Source of the DNA: Phocaeicola coprophilus DSM 18228 = JCM 13818
GTDB taxonomy: Bacteria; Bacteroidota; Bacteroidia; Bacteroidales; Bacteroidaceae
DNA: 42,836 nucleotides
NCBI RefSeq assembly: GCF_000157915.1
Contig: NZ_EQ973637.1
Location: 174,506 to 217,341, forward strand
Direction: 5' to 3'
Under the pieces are notes generated by a model, which was given only the letters and a program-made list of their open reading frames with translations, was not told the origin of the DNA and did no database searches. The first letter of the stretch is position 1. The number at the start of each line of letters is the position of its first letter. Positions 27,954 to 35,786 of the stretch are shown here, piece after piece. A program made the translations under genes and the position numbers.

Positions 27954-29417
27954 ATGGAAAGTAAGAAATTAACGAGTGCTTCAGGTGCTCCTGTTGCAGA
28001 CAATCACAATGTTGCTACTGCCGGCCGGAGAGGTCCGATGCTTCTGCAGGACGTATGGTTTCTTGAAAAGTTAGCTCATTTTGACCGTGAGGTAATTCCT
28101 GAACGCCGGATGCATGCCAAGGGTTCCGGTGCTTTTGGAAAATTTACGGTAACTCACGATATTACTTCTTATACGAAGGCAGCCTTGTTTTCTCAGATAG
28201 GAAAAGAGACAGAGGTTTTTGTCCGTTTTTCCACAGTGGCCGGTGAACGTGGTGCGGCAGATGCGGAACGTGATATCCGTGGCTTTGCAATTAAATTCTA
28301 TACGGAGGAAGGAAACTGGGATCTGGTCGGTAATAATACTCCTGTCTTCTTTTTGCGGGATCCCTTGAAATTTCCTGATTTGAATCATGCCGTGAAGCGC
28401 GATCCGAGAACCAATATGCGCAGTCCGCGCAACAACTGGGATTTCTGGACTTTGCTTCCTGAAGCTCTTCATCAGGTAACGATTACCATGAGCGACCGGG
28501 GAATTCCGGCGTCCTACCGGCACATGCATGGATATGGAAGCCATACTTTCTCTTTCATCAATGCGGAAGGCAAACGCACCTGGGTGAAATTCCATCTGCA
28601 TACAAAGCAGGGTATTAAGAATCTGACGGATCAGGAGGCAGAAGCAATCATTGCCAAGGACCGTGAAAGTCATCAGCGGGATTTGTATGAGAATATTGAG
28701 CAGGGAAATTTCCCTCAGTGGACCATGTATGTACAGTTGATGACGGAGGAACAGGCTGCCGAATGTCCTTTTAATCCGTTTGATCTGACTAAGGTCTGGT
28801 CACAAAAGCAATATCCTCTTATTGAAGTGGGCGTATTGGAACTGAACCGTAATCCGGAAAACTATTTTGCCGATGTAGAACAGGCAGCCTTTAATCCGGC
28901 CAATGTGGTTCCGGGTATCAGTTTCTCTCCGGACCGTATGCTTCAGGGACGCCTTTTCTCTTATGGTGATGCACAACGTTATCGTCTGGGCGTAAATCAT
29001 TATCAGATTCCGGTAAACCGCAGCCGTTGTCCTTTCCTGAATATGTATCATCGGGATGGCCAGATGCGTGTGGACGGAAATCATGGTTCTACTTTGGGCT
29101 ATGAGCCGAACAGCTATGGTGAATGGCAACATCAGCTGGAATATAAAGAACCTCCTTTGGAGTTGGACGGAGCTGCATATCAGTGGGATTTCAGAGAAGA
29201 CGATTCTGATTACTATTCTCAACCGGGCGATCTGTTCCGTCTGATGACGCCGGCCCAGCAGCAGGTGTTGTTTGAAAATACGGCACGGGCGATGGGAGAT
29301 ATTCCGGAAGAAATCAAGATCCGTCATATCCGGAATTGTACAAAGGCTGATGAAAATTATGGTAAGGGCGTGGCTAAAGCTCTTGGAATGGATTGGGAAC
29401 GTTTAGACTTACGCTGA
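27954..29417 (+). CDS. katA: Haem catalase
   Basis: The enzyme dismutates hydrogen peroxide. The 487-residue length fits small-subunit (clade 3) catalases. The distal His is in [12 protein letters not shown], the distal Asn in VGNNTPVFF, and the proximal haem Tyr in [14 protein letters not shown]. No signal peptide is present. It follows a flavodoxin-like gene and ends in a clear terminator. Confidence 0.97.
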   Translation: MESKKLTSASGAPVADNHNVATAGRRGPMLLQDVWFLEKLAHFDREVIPERRMHAKGSGAFGKFTVTHDITSYTKAALFSQIGKETEVFVRFSTVAGERGAADAERDIRGFAIKFYTEEGNWDLVGNNTPVFFLRDPLKFPDLNHAVKRDPRTNMRSPRNNWDFWTLLPEALHQVTITMSDRGIPASYRHMHGYGSHTFSFINAEGKRTWVKFHLHTKQGIKNLTDQEAEAIIAKDRESHQRDLYENIEQGNFPQWTMYVQLMTEEQAAECPFNPFDLTKVWSQKQYPLIEVGVLELNRNPENYFADVEQAAFNPANVVPGISFSPDRMLQGRLFSYGDAQRYRLGVNHYQIPVNRSRCPFLNMYHRDGQMRVDGNHGSTLGYEPNSYGEWQHQLEYKEPPLELDGAAYQWDFREDDSDYYSQPGDLFRLMTPAQQQVLFENTARAMGDIPEEIKIRHIRNCTKADENYGKGVAKALGMDWERLDLR

Positions 29418-29428
29418 TTGGAAATGTG

Positions 29429-29469
29429 AATGGTCTGAAAGCTGAGTGGCTTTCGGGCCATTTATTTTG
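29429..29469 (+). terminator. katA terminator
   Basis: AATGGTCTGAAAGC (29429-29442) pairs with GCTTTCGGGCCATT (29449-29462) with wobble pairs, followed by TTTATTTT. Confidence 0.8.
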
Positions 29470-29635
29470 TGTCCCATATTTTTACTCCTTAGAACTCCCT
29501 GCTCGTTTTTTGCTGTGAAAAATAAAACGTCTGAAGTTCTGAGTTACTTTTATAAATGGTGATATATTTAGAGAAAATGTATACATTTGTATTCATTTGT
29601 AAATAAGGACAATTCATTTATCAAATTTATTACCA

Positions 29636-29829
29636 ATGGGAACAAAAAAGAAAATTCTATTCTTGCTTTTTTAGGGCTGGTTGCTGAAGTGGATGCCCAG
29701 TTGCGGCTTTCACAATTGGATTTAAGCCGTGCAACACAAACCTATGGCACACTGGTTACCGGCAGATCGGTTACCGGGGAAGAAGCGTTTGTCGCTGCAG
29801 AAAATATAAATATGTTTGTATTTAGTTGA
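29636..29829 (+). pseudogene. Decayed N-terminus of a secreted NPCBM-type glycosidase
   Basis: ATG 29636 opens MGTKKKILFLLF and hits TAG in a run of six T. One more T would continue it as FLGLVAEVDAQLRLSQLDLSRATQTYGTLVTGRSVTGEEAFVAAEN. This looks like a signal peptide followed by the first strands of the NPCBM carbohydrate-binding module that starts many Bacteroidetes GH27/GH97-like enzymes. The module normally goes on to YERGIGTHA; here the likeness stops at about 29805 and the frame ends at 29829. It is therefore both frameshifted and truncated. Confidence 0.55.
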
Positions 29830-30369
29830 TAATTAATATATTATATATTGTATTTCTTTTGATGGGGACAAAATGGGGACGGAAATGTGGCAAGAAAAAT
29901 AGTAAGAAAAGAAGAAGCGAGCTGAAAAATTGCATTGCCAATTAAAATTGTTGTTTTGATCTTCTTGTTTGTTGGACAAAGATAATAATGTATTTTAGGT
30001 ATTCTATATTTATAATGGGAAATATTAATTCTTTTAGAAATGATATTTTGCTGTCCAAAAAATAAATAGTTAATTGCTTGATATTTAATTGGTATTGTTC
30101 TAATTTATTCCTTGTTTTTTATCTATGATGTTTTGTCCCTCATTTTTTTACTTCTATGTAACCTTTCCTCATGTTATTAACAACTATTTGGTGAATCATA
30201 TTTTAGATGCTTTGGATAGTTTAGTTTGGTTTTTTGTATATTTAATCAAGTTCTAATCTAAACTTAATGATTTTTTTTTGGCCAGCAGAGCCTTTATACT
30301 AAACCAAGTATGATTACCGTTTCATTAAGTTTTTGTAAATCGACATTCGGGCTTTATGAATAAAATTGT
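29830..30369. other. 540-bp AT-rich gene-free stretch at the left edge of the element
   Basis: No convincing gene is seen. The stretch is AT-rich, opens just after the truncated glycosidase with GGGGACAAAATGGGGAC, and leads into hairpin A. It is a plausible place for the left attachment site, but no duplicated core can be checked because the right end is outside the window. Confidence 0.4.
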
Positions 30370-30508
30370 GGTGCAAAGGTATTTGTTGTGACATTATTGC
30401 ATCGCAAGTTCAGGTCTTTTTGATTCGTGAACAAATCTCCACACTCCATTGGGGGTAGTATTTGTTCACGAAAACTTGCATGAATAGTCAAAACACCTTT
30501 CAAGCACC
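30370..30508 (+). repeat. Hairpin element A (candidate ssDNA promoter)
   Basis: GGTGC (30370-30374) pairs with GCACC (30504-30508); AAAGGT with ACCTTT (30495-30500); GCAAGTT (30404-30410) with AACTTGC (30473-30479); TTCGTGAACAAAT (30424-30436) with ATTTGTTCACGAA (30460-30472). The apex has AAATCTCC facing AGTATTT. The minus-strand -7 box is TACCTTTG (30374-30381), 8/8, with CTTG 23 bp up the arm. A GTAGT/ACTAC stem and AAAAGGGAAA follow at 30530-30553. Confidence 0.85.
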
Positions 30509-30579
30509 CGAATTTTAATTAACCCCGAAGTAGTTGATACTACAAAAGGGAAACAATAACAATCAATAACTAGAAAATT

Positions 30580-30756
30580 ATGTTTGAATACGAAGAACAG
30601 ACTGAAATCATTGGTGCAAGATGCACTCTACACGAAGCGTACAAAGGTTATACAGAGGGAACAATTGTGGGCGATTTTGGGCTCAGAGTCGTTGTCCAGC
30701 TTGACAACGGTAAGGAGATTGTTGAATACCGTGATGAAGTAACGATTTACGATTGA
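30580..30756 (+). CDS. Small SH3/KOW-like protein (58 residues)
   Basis: ATG at 30580 opens MFEYEEQTEIIGARCTLHEA and stops at TGA 30754-30756. The middle (EGTIVGDFGLRVVVQLDNGKEIVEY) has the look of a small SH3-like barrel such as the DUF4314 group. It is the first gene behind hairpin A, with AAAAGGGAAA about 26 bases upstream of the ATG, and likely cotranscribed with the next two genes. Function unknown. Confidence 0.7.
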   Translation: MFEYEEQTEIIGARCTLHEAYKGYTEGTIVGDFGLRVVVQLDNGKEIVEYRDEVTIYD

Positions 30757-30779
30757 TGACTGATTAAATATATTATGAT

Positions 30780-31091
30780 ATGGATAATTTTAGATTCTAT
30801 CAAGATTGTAAAGTTACGTGCTGGGAGCGCGATTACTTTACTGTTGAAGCGGAAAACTATGAAGAAGCAGTAGCTATCGTACGTTCCTGGAAATGTGAAG
30901 ATGTAACCAATATAATAGATTCACGCCTTCATTTGGAGAGAAACGAAGTTCTTCGTGATACTTCCGAACGTATATTTCCTAATGAGAATGGCGGTTGTCC
31001 CACTATGGAGATATATAATGTTGATGGCTTGGCAGTTATAAATGACGCTCCGGATTTGGAGCAAAATCTTGAACATAAATCAATAGTTTAA
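30780..31091 (+). CDS. Small acidic element protein (103 residues)
   Basis: Not firmly recognised. The segment FTVEAENYEEAVAIVRSW resembles the DpnD/PcfM-like small proteins of conjugative elements, but the match is short. It is acidic and soluble. It lies 23 bases after the 58-residue gene and directly abuts the next gene (stop 31091, start 31092). Confidence 0.65.
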   Translation: MDNFRFYQDCKVTCWERDYFTVEAENYEEAVAIVRSWKCEDVTNIIDSRLHLERNEVLRDTSERIFPNENGGCPTMEIYNVDGLAVINDAPDLEQNLEHKSIV

Positions 31092-31349
31092 ATGAATGTG
31101 ATAATAGAACATATATTTTGCCAGTATAGCGATGAAGCTACGGCATTATATTTAAGGATTATTAATGTGATACTTATGTCTTCCAATGAAGCGGAACTTC
31201 GTGCGAGTATGGAAAAATTGAAGCATACATCTAAACTTGACGAATATTTCATATATGGATTTGGCAAGCATCATATTTGGGTATGTTTGCGTAAACCAAG
31301 TGATAGAAATAAGATCTTTGAGCATCGGGTCCTGATGGCCCAGTTCTGA
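31092..31349 (+). CDS. Small element protein (85 residues)
   Basis: Not recognised. A soluble protein with KLDEYFIYGFGKHHIWVCLR in its second half. Its ATG directly follows the preceding TAA, which supports translation as an operon member behind hairpin A. Confidence 0.6.
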   Translation: MNVIIEHIFCQYSDEATALYLRIINVILMSSNEAELRASMEKLKHTSKLDEYFIYGFGKHHIWVCLRKPSDRNKIFEHRVLMAQF

Positions 31350-31359
31350 ATTGGTTTGT

Positions 31360-31396
31360 TTGGTCTGGAGGAGTATGAATCCAATTGCCAGACCAA
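31360..31396. repeat. Hairpin after the first small-gene operon; 600-bp gap follows
   Basis: TTGGTCTGG (31360-31368) pairs with CCAGACCAA (31388-31396) 10 bases past the stop. There is no T run. The gap 31397-31950 is pyrimidine-rich on the plus strand and holds only one weak minus-strand frame. Confidence 0.45.
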
Positions 31397-31639
31397 CTCT
31401 CCCAAGAAGACATCCAGGCAAATCCTTTTTTAATACTTCCATTCCTTTTCTACTTTTAGTGTGGTTGCACTTTGCACTTTTGCATTTTGGACTGTTTTAA
31501 CAATCCTATTCCTCTTGTACTCTTATTTCTTTTGGTTGTGTCCCCTTTTTATTTCAATTTTGTAGTTGTGGTTAGGCTGTGACTTTGTAAGGAGTATGCA
31601 TGTCCTGTTTCCTTTCTCCCCTCTGATCATTTCTTTATG

Positions 31640-31876
31640 TCACAGTTGATTTTGTGTCCACCAATTGCGTTCCGTCGCTGCCCTTCTGTCCATATTCCAA
31701 TTATGGGCTTCTATCCACTGTAGCATTTTCCGCTTGTCTGATCCTTTGGGTGTTCTTCTTTGTTTCTTGTGCTCATATACTATATGGCCGTATGCTTGCT
31801 GCCATGCCATCCTTTCCGTCTGCCGCTTATCGGTCTTATGTCTCTTGCAGGTGGTTTTGGATTTTGTACCATTCAT
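31640..31876 (-). CDS. Doubtful basic ORF (78 residues)
   Basis: A minus-strand frame starting MNGTKSKTTCKRHKTDK and very rich in Lys, Arg, Trp and Gln. An AAGGGA sequence precedes its ATG, and the minus-strand -7 box of hairpin B lies about 80 bases upstream. No family is recognised, and its composition may just mirror the pyrimidine-rich plus strand. Confidence 0.2.
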   Translation of the reverse strand: MNGTKSKTTCKRHKTDKRQTERMAWQQAYGHIVYEHKKQRRTPKGSDKRKMLQWIEAHNWNMDRRAATERNWWTQNQL

Positions 31877-31950
31877 TCCCTTACCTGTCTTCGTTGTCTA
31901 GACTCGATTTTTCATTATTGCTTTTGGGCGAAGTAGTCATCATTTTCCGA

Positions 31951-32112
31951 TGCAAAGATAGTGTGCAGCCGGGAGCGGCCTATGGCCTCTGCCAATGGCG
32001 TGTTTGCACAAATCTTCCTTTATCAAGCCCAGGTTTGTCGTAAAGCCAAAATAAAGAGTATTTGCGCTCCATCCTTGGCCTGTCCCTAAATCAGCACCTA
32101 CTTTTTGATGCA
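31951..32112 (+). repeat. Hairpin element B upstream of ssb
   Basis: Base pairs: TGC (31951-31953) with GCA (32110-32112), AAAG with CTTT (32101-32104), TAG with CTA, GTGC with GCAC. The apex is CAAAT (32009-32013) / ATTTG (32060-32064) with CTTCC (32014-32018) facing GAGT (32056-32059) and an inner TTTAT/ATAAA stem. The minus-strand -7 box is TATCTTTG (31953-31960), 8/8. A small GGCC-TAT-GGCC side stem (31977-31987) sits in the left arm. Confidence 0.8.
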
Positions 32113-32150
32113 ACGTAAAATTGATGTTTAACTTCTAAAAGCAATTAATC

Positions 32151-32531
32151 ATGAAAAAGATCGAGAACAACTTCATCGTAACAGGTTATGTAGGAAAGGA
32201 TGCAGAAATCCGTCAGTTTACCACCGCAAGTGTCGCCCGCTTTTCCATAGCGGTCAGCCGTCAGGAAAAGTCTGGCGATGACAGCAGCTATGTGTCGGCC
32301 TTTATGAATATCGAGGCCTGGAGAAAGAACGAGAACACCTCTTCTTTTGAGCATCTTACCAAGGGAACACTGCTCACAGTTGAGGGCTATTTTAAGCCTG
32401 AGGAATGGACAGACAAGGATGGCGTCAAGAGAAATCGCATTATAATGGTGGCCACTAAGTTCTATCCAGCTGTTGACAAGGAAGAAGAAGCTCCTACGGA
32501 AGCTCCAAAAGGGAAAAAAGGCAGGAAATAA
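32151..32531 (+). CDS. ssb: Single-stranded DNA-binding protein of the element
   Basis: The 126-residue protein has the SSB OB-fold: NNFIVTGYVGKDAEIRQF, VARFSIAVSR, SAFMNIEAW, KGTLLTVEGYFKPEEWTDKDG and RIIMVATKFY. It ends in a basic tail (KGKKGRK) and lacks the acidic DDxPF-type tip that recruits partner proteins in chromosomal SSB. Element-borne ssb genes are typical of conjugative leading regions, where they coat incoming single strands and blunt SOS. It stands alone behind hairpin B and ends in a strong terminator. Confidence 0.93.
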   Translation: MKKIENNFIVTGYVGKDAEIRQFTTASVARFSIAVSRQEKSGDDSSYVSAFMNIEAWRKNENTSSFEHLTKGTLLTVEGYFKPEEWTDKDGVKRNRIIMVATKFYPAVDKEEEAPTEAPKGKKGRK

Positions 32532-32551
32532 TATCCTGCCTCCCACAGGGA

Positions 32552-32575
32552 AGCGGCCTTCGGGTCGCTTTTTTT
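32552..32575 (+). terminator. ssb terminator
   Basis: AGCGGCC-TTCG-GGTCGCT forms a 7-bp stem (one G-T pair) with a UUCG tetraloop, followed by seven T. Confidence 0.95.
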
Positions 32576-32644
32576 AACTTGATTTGTTTCTTCCTTTTTA
32601 TCTGTTGTTCCTACTAGAAGTCAGACCGTCACCCATTGAATTTC

Positions 32645-32813
32645 TACGTGCGAATTTAAGGAGTAAGTGAACCGTCAAGGCGCTTCTTCATTTGTATTAA
32701 GAAACATCAACTTATTTTTTCGCTGACATTTCTTAACGCAAATGATACAGTAATATACTTTTTCGCTTCCTCCTTGCTTGTTCACTTCTTTTTCTCCTTT
32801 CTCTTGGCACGTA
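32645..32813 (+). repeat. Hairpin element C
   Basis: TACGTGC (32645-32651) pairs with GCACGTA (32807-32813); GTGAAC-cgt-CAAGG with CCTTG-ctt-GTTCAC; CATTTG-ta-TTAAGAAA with TTTCTTAA-cg-CAAATG. These long perfect stems share almost no sequence with other copies beyond the CAAGG/CCTTG rung. The minus-strand -7 box is TAAATTCG (32651-32658), 7/8, with CTTG 17 bp up the arm. GGTC/GACC (32830-32844) and AGGGAAATG follow. The apical CTTCC motif is not evident here. Confidence 0.85.
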
Positions 32814-32894
32814 AATTCAATCTCCTGCCGGTCAAGATTAGACCTCAAAAGCAGGGAAATGAACAACAATCTTAAACTTTTAAATTATTGTAAG

Positions 32895-33416
32895 ATGAAA
32901 CAGATGTTTATTTGGTCAAGCGAAAGAGAATTTGACGAGCAGGCTAAAACAGAAATGCAGCAATGGAAACGTGATTTATTAGGCGATGATTCCTATGTCC
33001 TTACCGATGAGGATATAGCAGATGAACTACAGCGAGAGCTTGAAGACGAACGCTGTAATCTCAACAAATCAGTTGAAGGTGTTATTGTTGTATTTGGTGA
33101 CCTCGGACTTTGGTATGGACGGCGACAAGGTTATCAGATTTTAGGAAATAATATCGCCAATATCCTGTATAGTCAGTGTGAGATTGCGGAATGGTACGGA
33201 GACGGTTATAATATCAGAGGACGCATGTCGCACCATGATGGCACGAACTATACTCTTTATCGCATCGCTAAGGACGAAGACGATGCAGAACGGATTGCAG
33301 AAATGATTTATAACAACGAGATTGACGAAGCAGGCTTCAGACGCAGAACACGTTCACTTTACCCACATGTGGCAAAAGTGTACGGATGGAAGATAAGAGG
33401 GCGCAAGAAAGTTTGA
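32895..33416 (+). CDS. Element-specific protein with HHDGTN motif (173 residues)
   Basis: I recognise the type from Bacteroides conjugative elements but know no function. The protein starts MKQMFIWSSEREFDEQAKTE and has a conserved-looking core VFGDLGLWYGRRQGYQ, a second segment GRMSHHDGTNYTLYRIAKD, and a basic C-terminus. ATG 32859 is in frame upstream, but it overlaps the AGGGAAATG leader motif shared with other hairpins, so I start at 32895. It is the only gene between hairpin C and a terminator. Confidence 0.7.
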   Translation: MKQMFIWSSEREFDEQAKTEMQQWKRDLLGDDSYVLTDEDIADELQRELEDERCNLNKSVEGVIVVFGDLGLWYGRRQGYQILGNNIANILYSQCEIAEWYGDGYNIRGRMSHHDGTNYTLYRIAKDEDDAERIAEMIYNNEIDEAGFRRRTRSLYPHVAKVYGWKIRGRKKV

Positions 33417-33431
33417 TCACAGTAGACGAAT

Positions 33432-33482
33432 GAACGTCGCCACTATATTTTGAATATATATTGCGGCGTTCGTTGGGTTTTA
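33432..33482 (+). terminator. Likely terminator after the HHDGTN gene
   Basis: GAACGTCGC (33432-33440) pairs with GCGGCGTTC (33463-33471) with one wobble, around an AT-rich inner stem, followed by GTTGGGTTTT. Confidence 0.55.
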
Positions 33483-33542
33483 CGGATAACTCCGTATGTA
33501 CCTTTTTAGCCAACATCCCTTAGAAATGGTTCTTTTACATAG

Positions 33543-34259
33543 TCATTGTTTTTGTTTATTTTCTTCTTTTTCTATGATTTTGCATACCTTATCTACCTCT
33601 TTTAGTGAAGGCATAATCTCAGGGTCTATCCATGTAAGAAAATCACTGATTATCGTATACATACCCTTCACATAAGAAAAATCACATTTTCTGTTTACAA
33701 AACATATCGGCTCATTATGATTGATGCGGTTACGCAGTTCACGAACTTGTACTATAATATCGTTAATCTCCTTGCGACCGAATCCGGGAGGCAGTTTCTT
33801 GAAAATCCGGCAGGGTACACCAGCCAAAAGCGCATAGTGGTGTGTTTCATAAAAGCTATTCCAGAAGCCCAGGGTCTGTTCAGCTATTACTCTCCCAGTC
33901 GTAACCCTGACACCCCTATCGGCAATTTTCTTTTCTGCTTTCAGAACCTCTTTCAATATATAGTCATTGGTAACTTTTTTCTTTGTCCGCTTGTTCGTAT
34001 ATGTCAGAGACGGAGCAATCATGAATCCGGTTTTCTGGTTGATAATCCAGTTACCATCGGAAAAATGGTGTGCCAGCGCATAATGCAGTTGGTTACGTAA
34101 TATAACTTCAAATGAAGACAGTAACGGATGAAACGCTTGTGCTATCTTCATGTTGGCAAAATAGAGCATGACTGCCTTGTTTTTGTTGCGGTTGGTCGCC
34201 CTATAATATTTGGCGACCCTCGAATTGGAATATAATCTGACTACTTTTTTATATTTCAT
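33543..34259 (-). CDS. Abi-family HEPN protein (AbiD/AbiF-like)
   Basis: The 238-residue protein matches the Abi_2 family of abortive-infection proteins: AVMLYFANMKIAQAFHPLLSSFEVILRNQLHYAL near the N-terminus, and the HEPN ribonuclease motif Rx4H in RNRINH (residues 176-181). It would act as an RNase that halts growth upon phage or plasmid entry. It is on the minus strand, without a hairpin element. Directly upstream and divergent is a promoter and short structured RNA, an arrangement I recall from abiF-associated RNAs, so the RNA may act as its partner or antidote. Confidence 0.85.
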   Translation of the reverse strand: MKYKKVVRLYSNSRVAKYYRATNRNKNKAVMLYFANMKIAQAFHPLLSSFEVILRNQLHYALAHHFSDGNWIINQKTGFMIAPSLTYTNKRTKKKVTNDYILKEVLKAEKKIADRGVRVTTGRVIAEQTLGFWNSFYETHHYALLAGVPCRIFKKLPPGFGRKEINDIIVQVRELRNRINHNEPICFVNRKCDFSYVKGMYTIISDFLTWIDPEIMPSLKEVDKVCKIIEKEENKQKQ

Positions 34260-34290
34260 TTTGCATATTCAAATAAAAGTCGTATCTTTG
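34260..34290 (+). promoter_or_regulatory. Promoter of the abi-associated small RNA
   Basis: TTTG (34260-34263), a 19-bp spacer and TATCTTTG (34283-34290) form an exact Bacteroidetes promoter. The -33 box touches the start codon of the divergent abi gene. Confidence 0.85.
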
Positions 34291-34294
34291 TATC

Positions 34295-34373
34295 GTAATG
34301 CTTGGTAAAGCCTCTGTTGTCAAAACACGTAACCAAGTTAAGGATATACCCGTTCATCAAGAACGGGTTTTTT
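34295..34373 (+). ncRNA. Candidate abiF-type small RNA
   Basis: Between an exact promoter and a perfect terminator lies about 80 nt without an ORF. CTTGGT (34301-34306) pairs with ACCAAG (34332-34337), and ACCCGTTC-ATCAA-GAACGGGT (34348-34368) with a six-T tail ends it. Placement next to an AbiF-like gene matches the abiF RNA motif described from comparative genomics; the consensus itself could not be compared here. Confidence 0.8.
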
Positions 34374-34665
34374 CATTTGTGGCCATCCTTTTGTTTTCTG
34401 CAACAAAAATACAAAAAGGAAGGCTGTTAAAAAATACTTCAAGCCATTTTTAATATCATAAGAGCATAAAATCTCTTTTAGGAGGCAATAAACATTTACA
34501 GTAGATGTTGTTTTGATATAAGTGTTGGCTTATGTTAAACAGTAGCATCCGTAGTAAATGTTGGTGGTACTCCTTTTATAACTCCTATAGTACAAGAACA
34601 ACCAGTTTTGATATTTATAGTTCCTCTTCCTCGATGTGTGTCCTTTCCGAACTCTGGTTATTTTC

Positions 34666-34805
34666 TCTGCAAAGTTCGATTGCCTTCTCTTCGTCCTGTC
34701 AAGGTTTGCTTTTAGCGTGTTGCTGAAAAATCTTCCTTTCCACTTCGCTGAAAGTGTATTTTTCGCATCATCCTTGACCGGACTGCTTGCCAATCTTTGG
34801 GCAGA
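34666..34805 (+). repeat. Hairpin element D
   Basis: TCTGC (34666-34670) pairs with GCAGA (34801-34805); GATTG (34678-34682) with CAATC (34791-34795); GTCC-tgt-CAAGG with CCTTG-acc-GGAC; GAAAAAT with ATTTTTC at the apex, with CTTCC (34732-34736) facing GTGT and an inner TTTC/GAAA stem. The minus-strand -7 box is GAACTTTG (34670-34677), 7/8, with CTTG 22 bp up the arm. GGTC/GACC (34822-34837) and AGAGGGCAG follow. It is closely similar in sequence to element G. Confidence 0.85.
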
Positions 34806-34875
34806 AAAATAATCAGCCTTCGGTCCAGAATGCGACCAGAGGGCAGAAAAAGCAAAATGTAAAGATTGGTAAACT

Positions 34876-35562
34876 ATGGTACAACAAATTTTAGATGACT
34901 TGCGGACGTATTTCGAGGCAAAGACCACGATAACACCAGAAGAGCAGGCTCTCCTGCAGCGGTTGAAAGATGATTTCTTTCCTATTACCTCCGTCAGCAG
35001 GGAGGATTTGCAGACCTACGGCTTCGATACGCGTTCCGTTACAGATGCTCAGATGCGTAGATTGGCTCAAAAAATGGCAAATGATTACTGCGAGCAGCTT
35101 TTTTGGTCAAGCATGGAAATTATCGCCGAAGGGTTGGAGTTTCCGCGTTACCCCGAATGTCCGGTTTGCGCCAGCCGGCATGTTTGTCTCGATGGGCAGA
35201 AAGGTACTTTTCGTTGTGAAGGTTGCGGGCAGGAGTGGCATGAACATTTGTATGTTCTGGTTGAGTTTCCTGACGACACGTCTTTCTTCGAAGAAGAATA
35301 TATCGGTTATCCTTCGTTTGGTAGCAGTGACAATGGTGCACGTTATGTTTCCGAATACGATTATATTGCCCATTTTAAGAAACAACCGGAGTCGAACAGA
35401 TATTTCAAACCGCTTGGCTGGCCGGAATCACAACTATACCTTTTTCAAGACGAATCTAACGATGATCTCTATAGTTTGAACGAGCCAATTCAAGATGAGA
35501 GCGGTATCGAGGATTTTGGGGAGAATGCGGTATGGGTTCCACTCTGCAACCTCAAGCAATGA
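34876..35562 (+). CDS. Zinc-ribbon element protein (228 residues)
   Basis: Not assigned to a named family with confidence. The N-terminal half has DLQTYGFDTRSVTDAQMRRLAQKMANDYCEQLFWSSMEIIAE, a pattern I associate with large polyvalent-protein-type element proteins. It is followed by a zinc ribbon CPVC...CEGC (about residues 94-118) and an acidic C-terminus. It is alone behind hairpin D. A role in establishment in the new host is inferred from context. Confidence 0.7.
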   Translation: MVQQILDDLRTYFEAKTTITPEEQALLQRLKDDFFPITSVSREDLQTYGFDTRSVTDAQMRRLAQKMANDYCEQLFWSSMEIIAEGLEFPRYPECPVCASRHVCLDGQKGTFRCEGCGQEWHEHLYVLVEFPDDTSFFEEEYIGYPSFGSSDNGARYVSEYDYIAHFKKQPESNRYFKPLGWPESQLYLFQDESNDDLYSLNEPIQDESGIEDFGENAVWVPLCNLKQ

Positions 35563-35741
35563 TTACTCGGAACAGATTCAGAAAGGTGTCGTATGAACGG
35601 GAAGAGGGCGGAGAATCCGTCCTCTCTCTTTATGTCGTGTACCTTTGGTTGGCTTGTTTCACCATGTATAACATCTTGTTTGCATTTCACTTGTTGACGC
35701 AGTATTTCCCAAATGTTTTGGCAGTGAGCTGGCGATAAACG

Positions 35742-35786
35742 ACGGTATCTCACCGAGAAGCCGTTACTTATCGGCGAGATACCGGT
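35742..35786. repeat. Long hairpin in a 530-bp gene-free gap
   Basis: ACGGTATCTCACCGA (35742-35756) pairs with TCGGCGAGATACCGGT (35771-35786) with one mismatch and a bulge. There is no T run. The rest of 35563-36092 has no convincing gene on either strand; frames there are short and unlike known proteins. Confidence 0.6.

Noticed and set aside
31654..32043. 129-codon hydrophobic plus-strand frame before ssb
   Set aside because: It runs into hairpin B and reflects the pyrimidine-rich strand; it has no leader module or family likeness.
34530..34928. Minus-strand frame through hairpin D with translation similar to one through hairpin G (41986-42210)
   Set aside because: The likeness follows from D and G being near-identical DNA. 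The other six hairpins do not keep the frame, and the conserved feature is base pairing.
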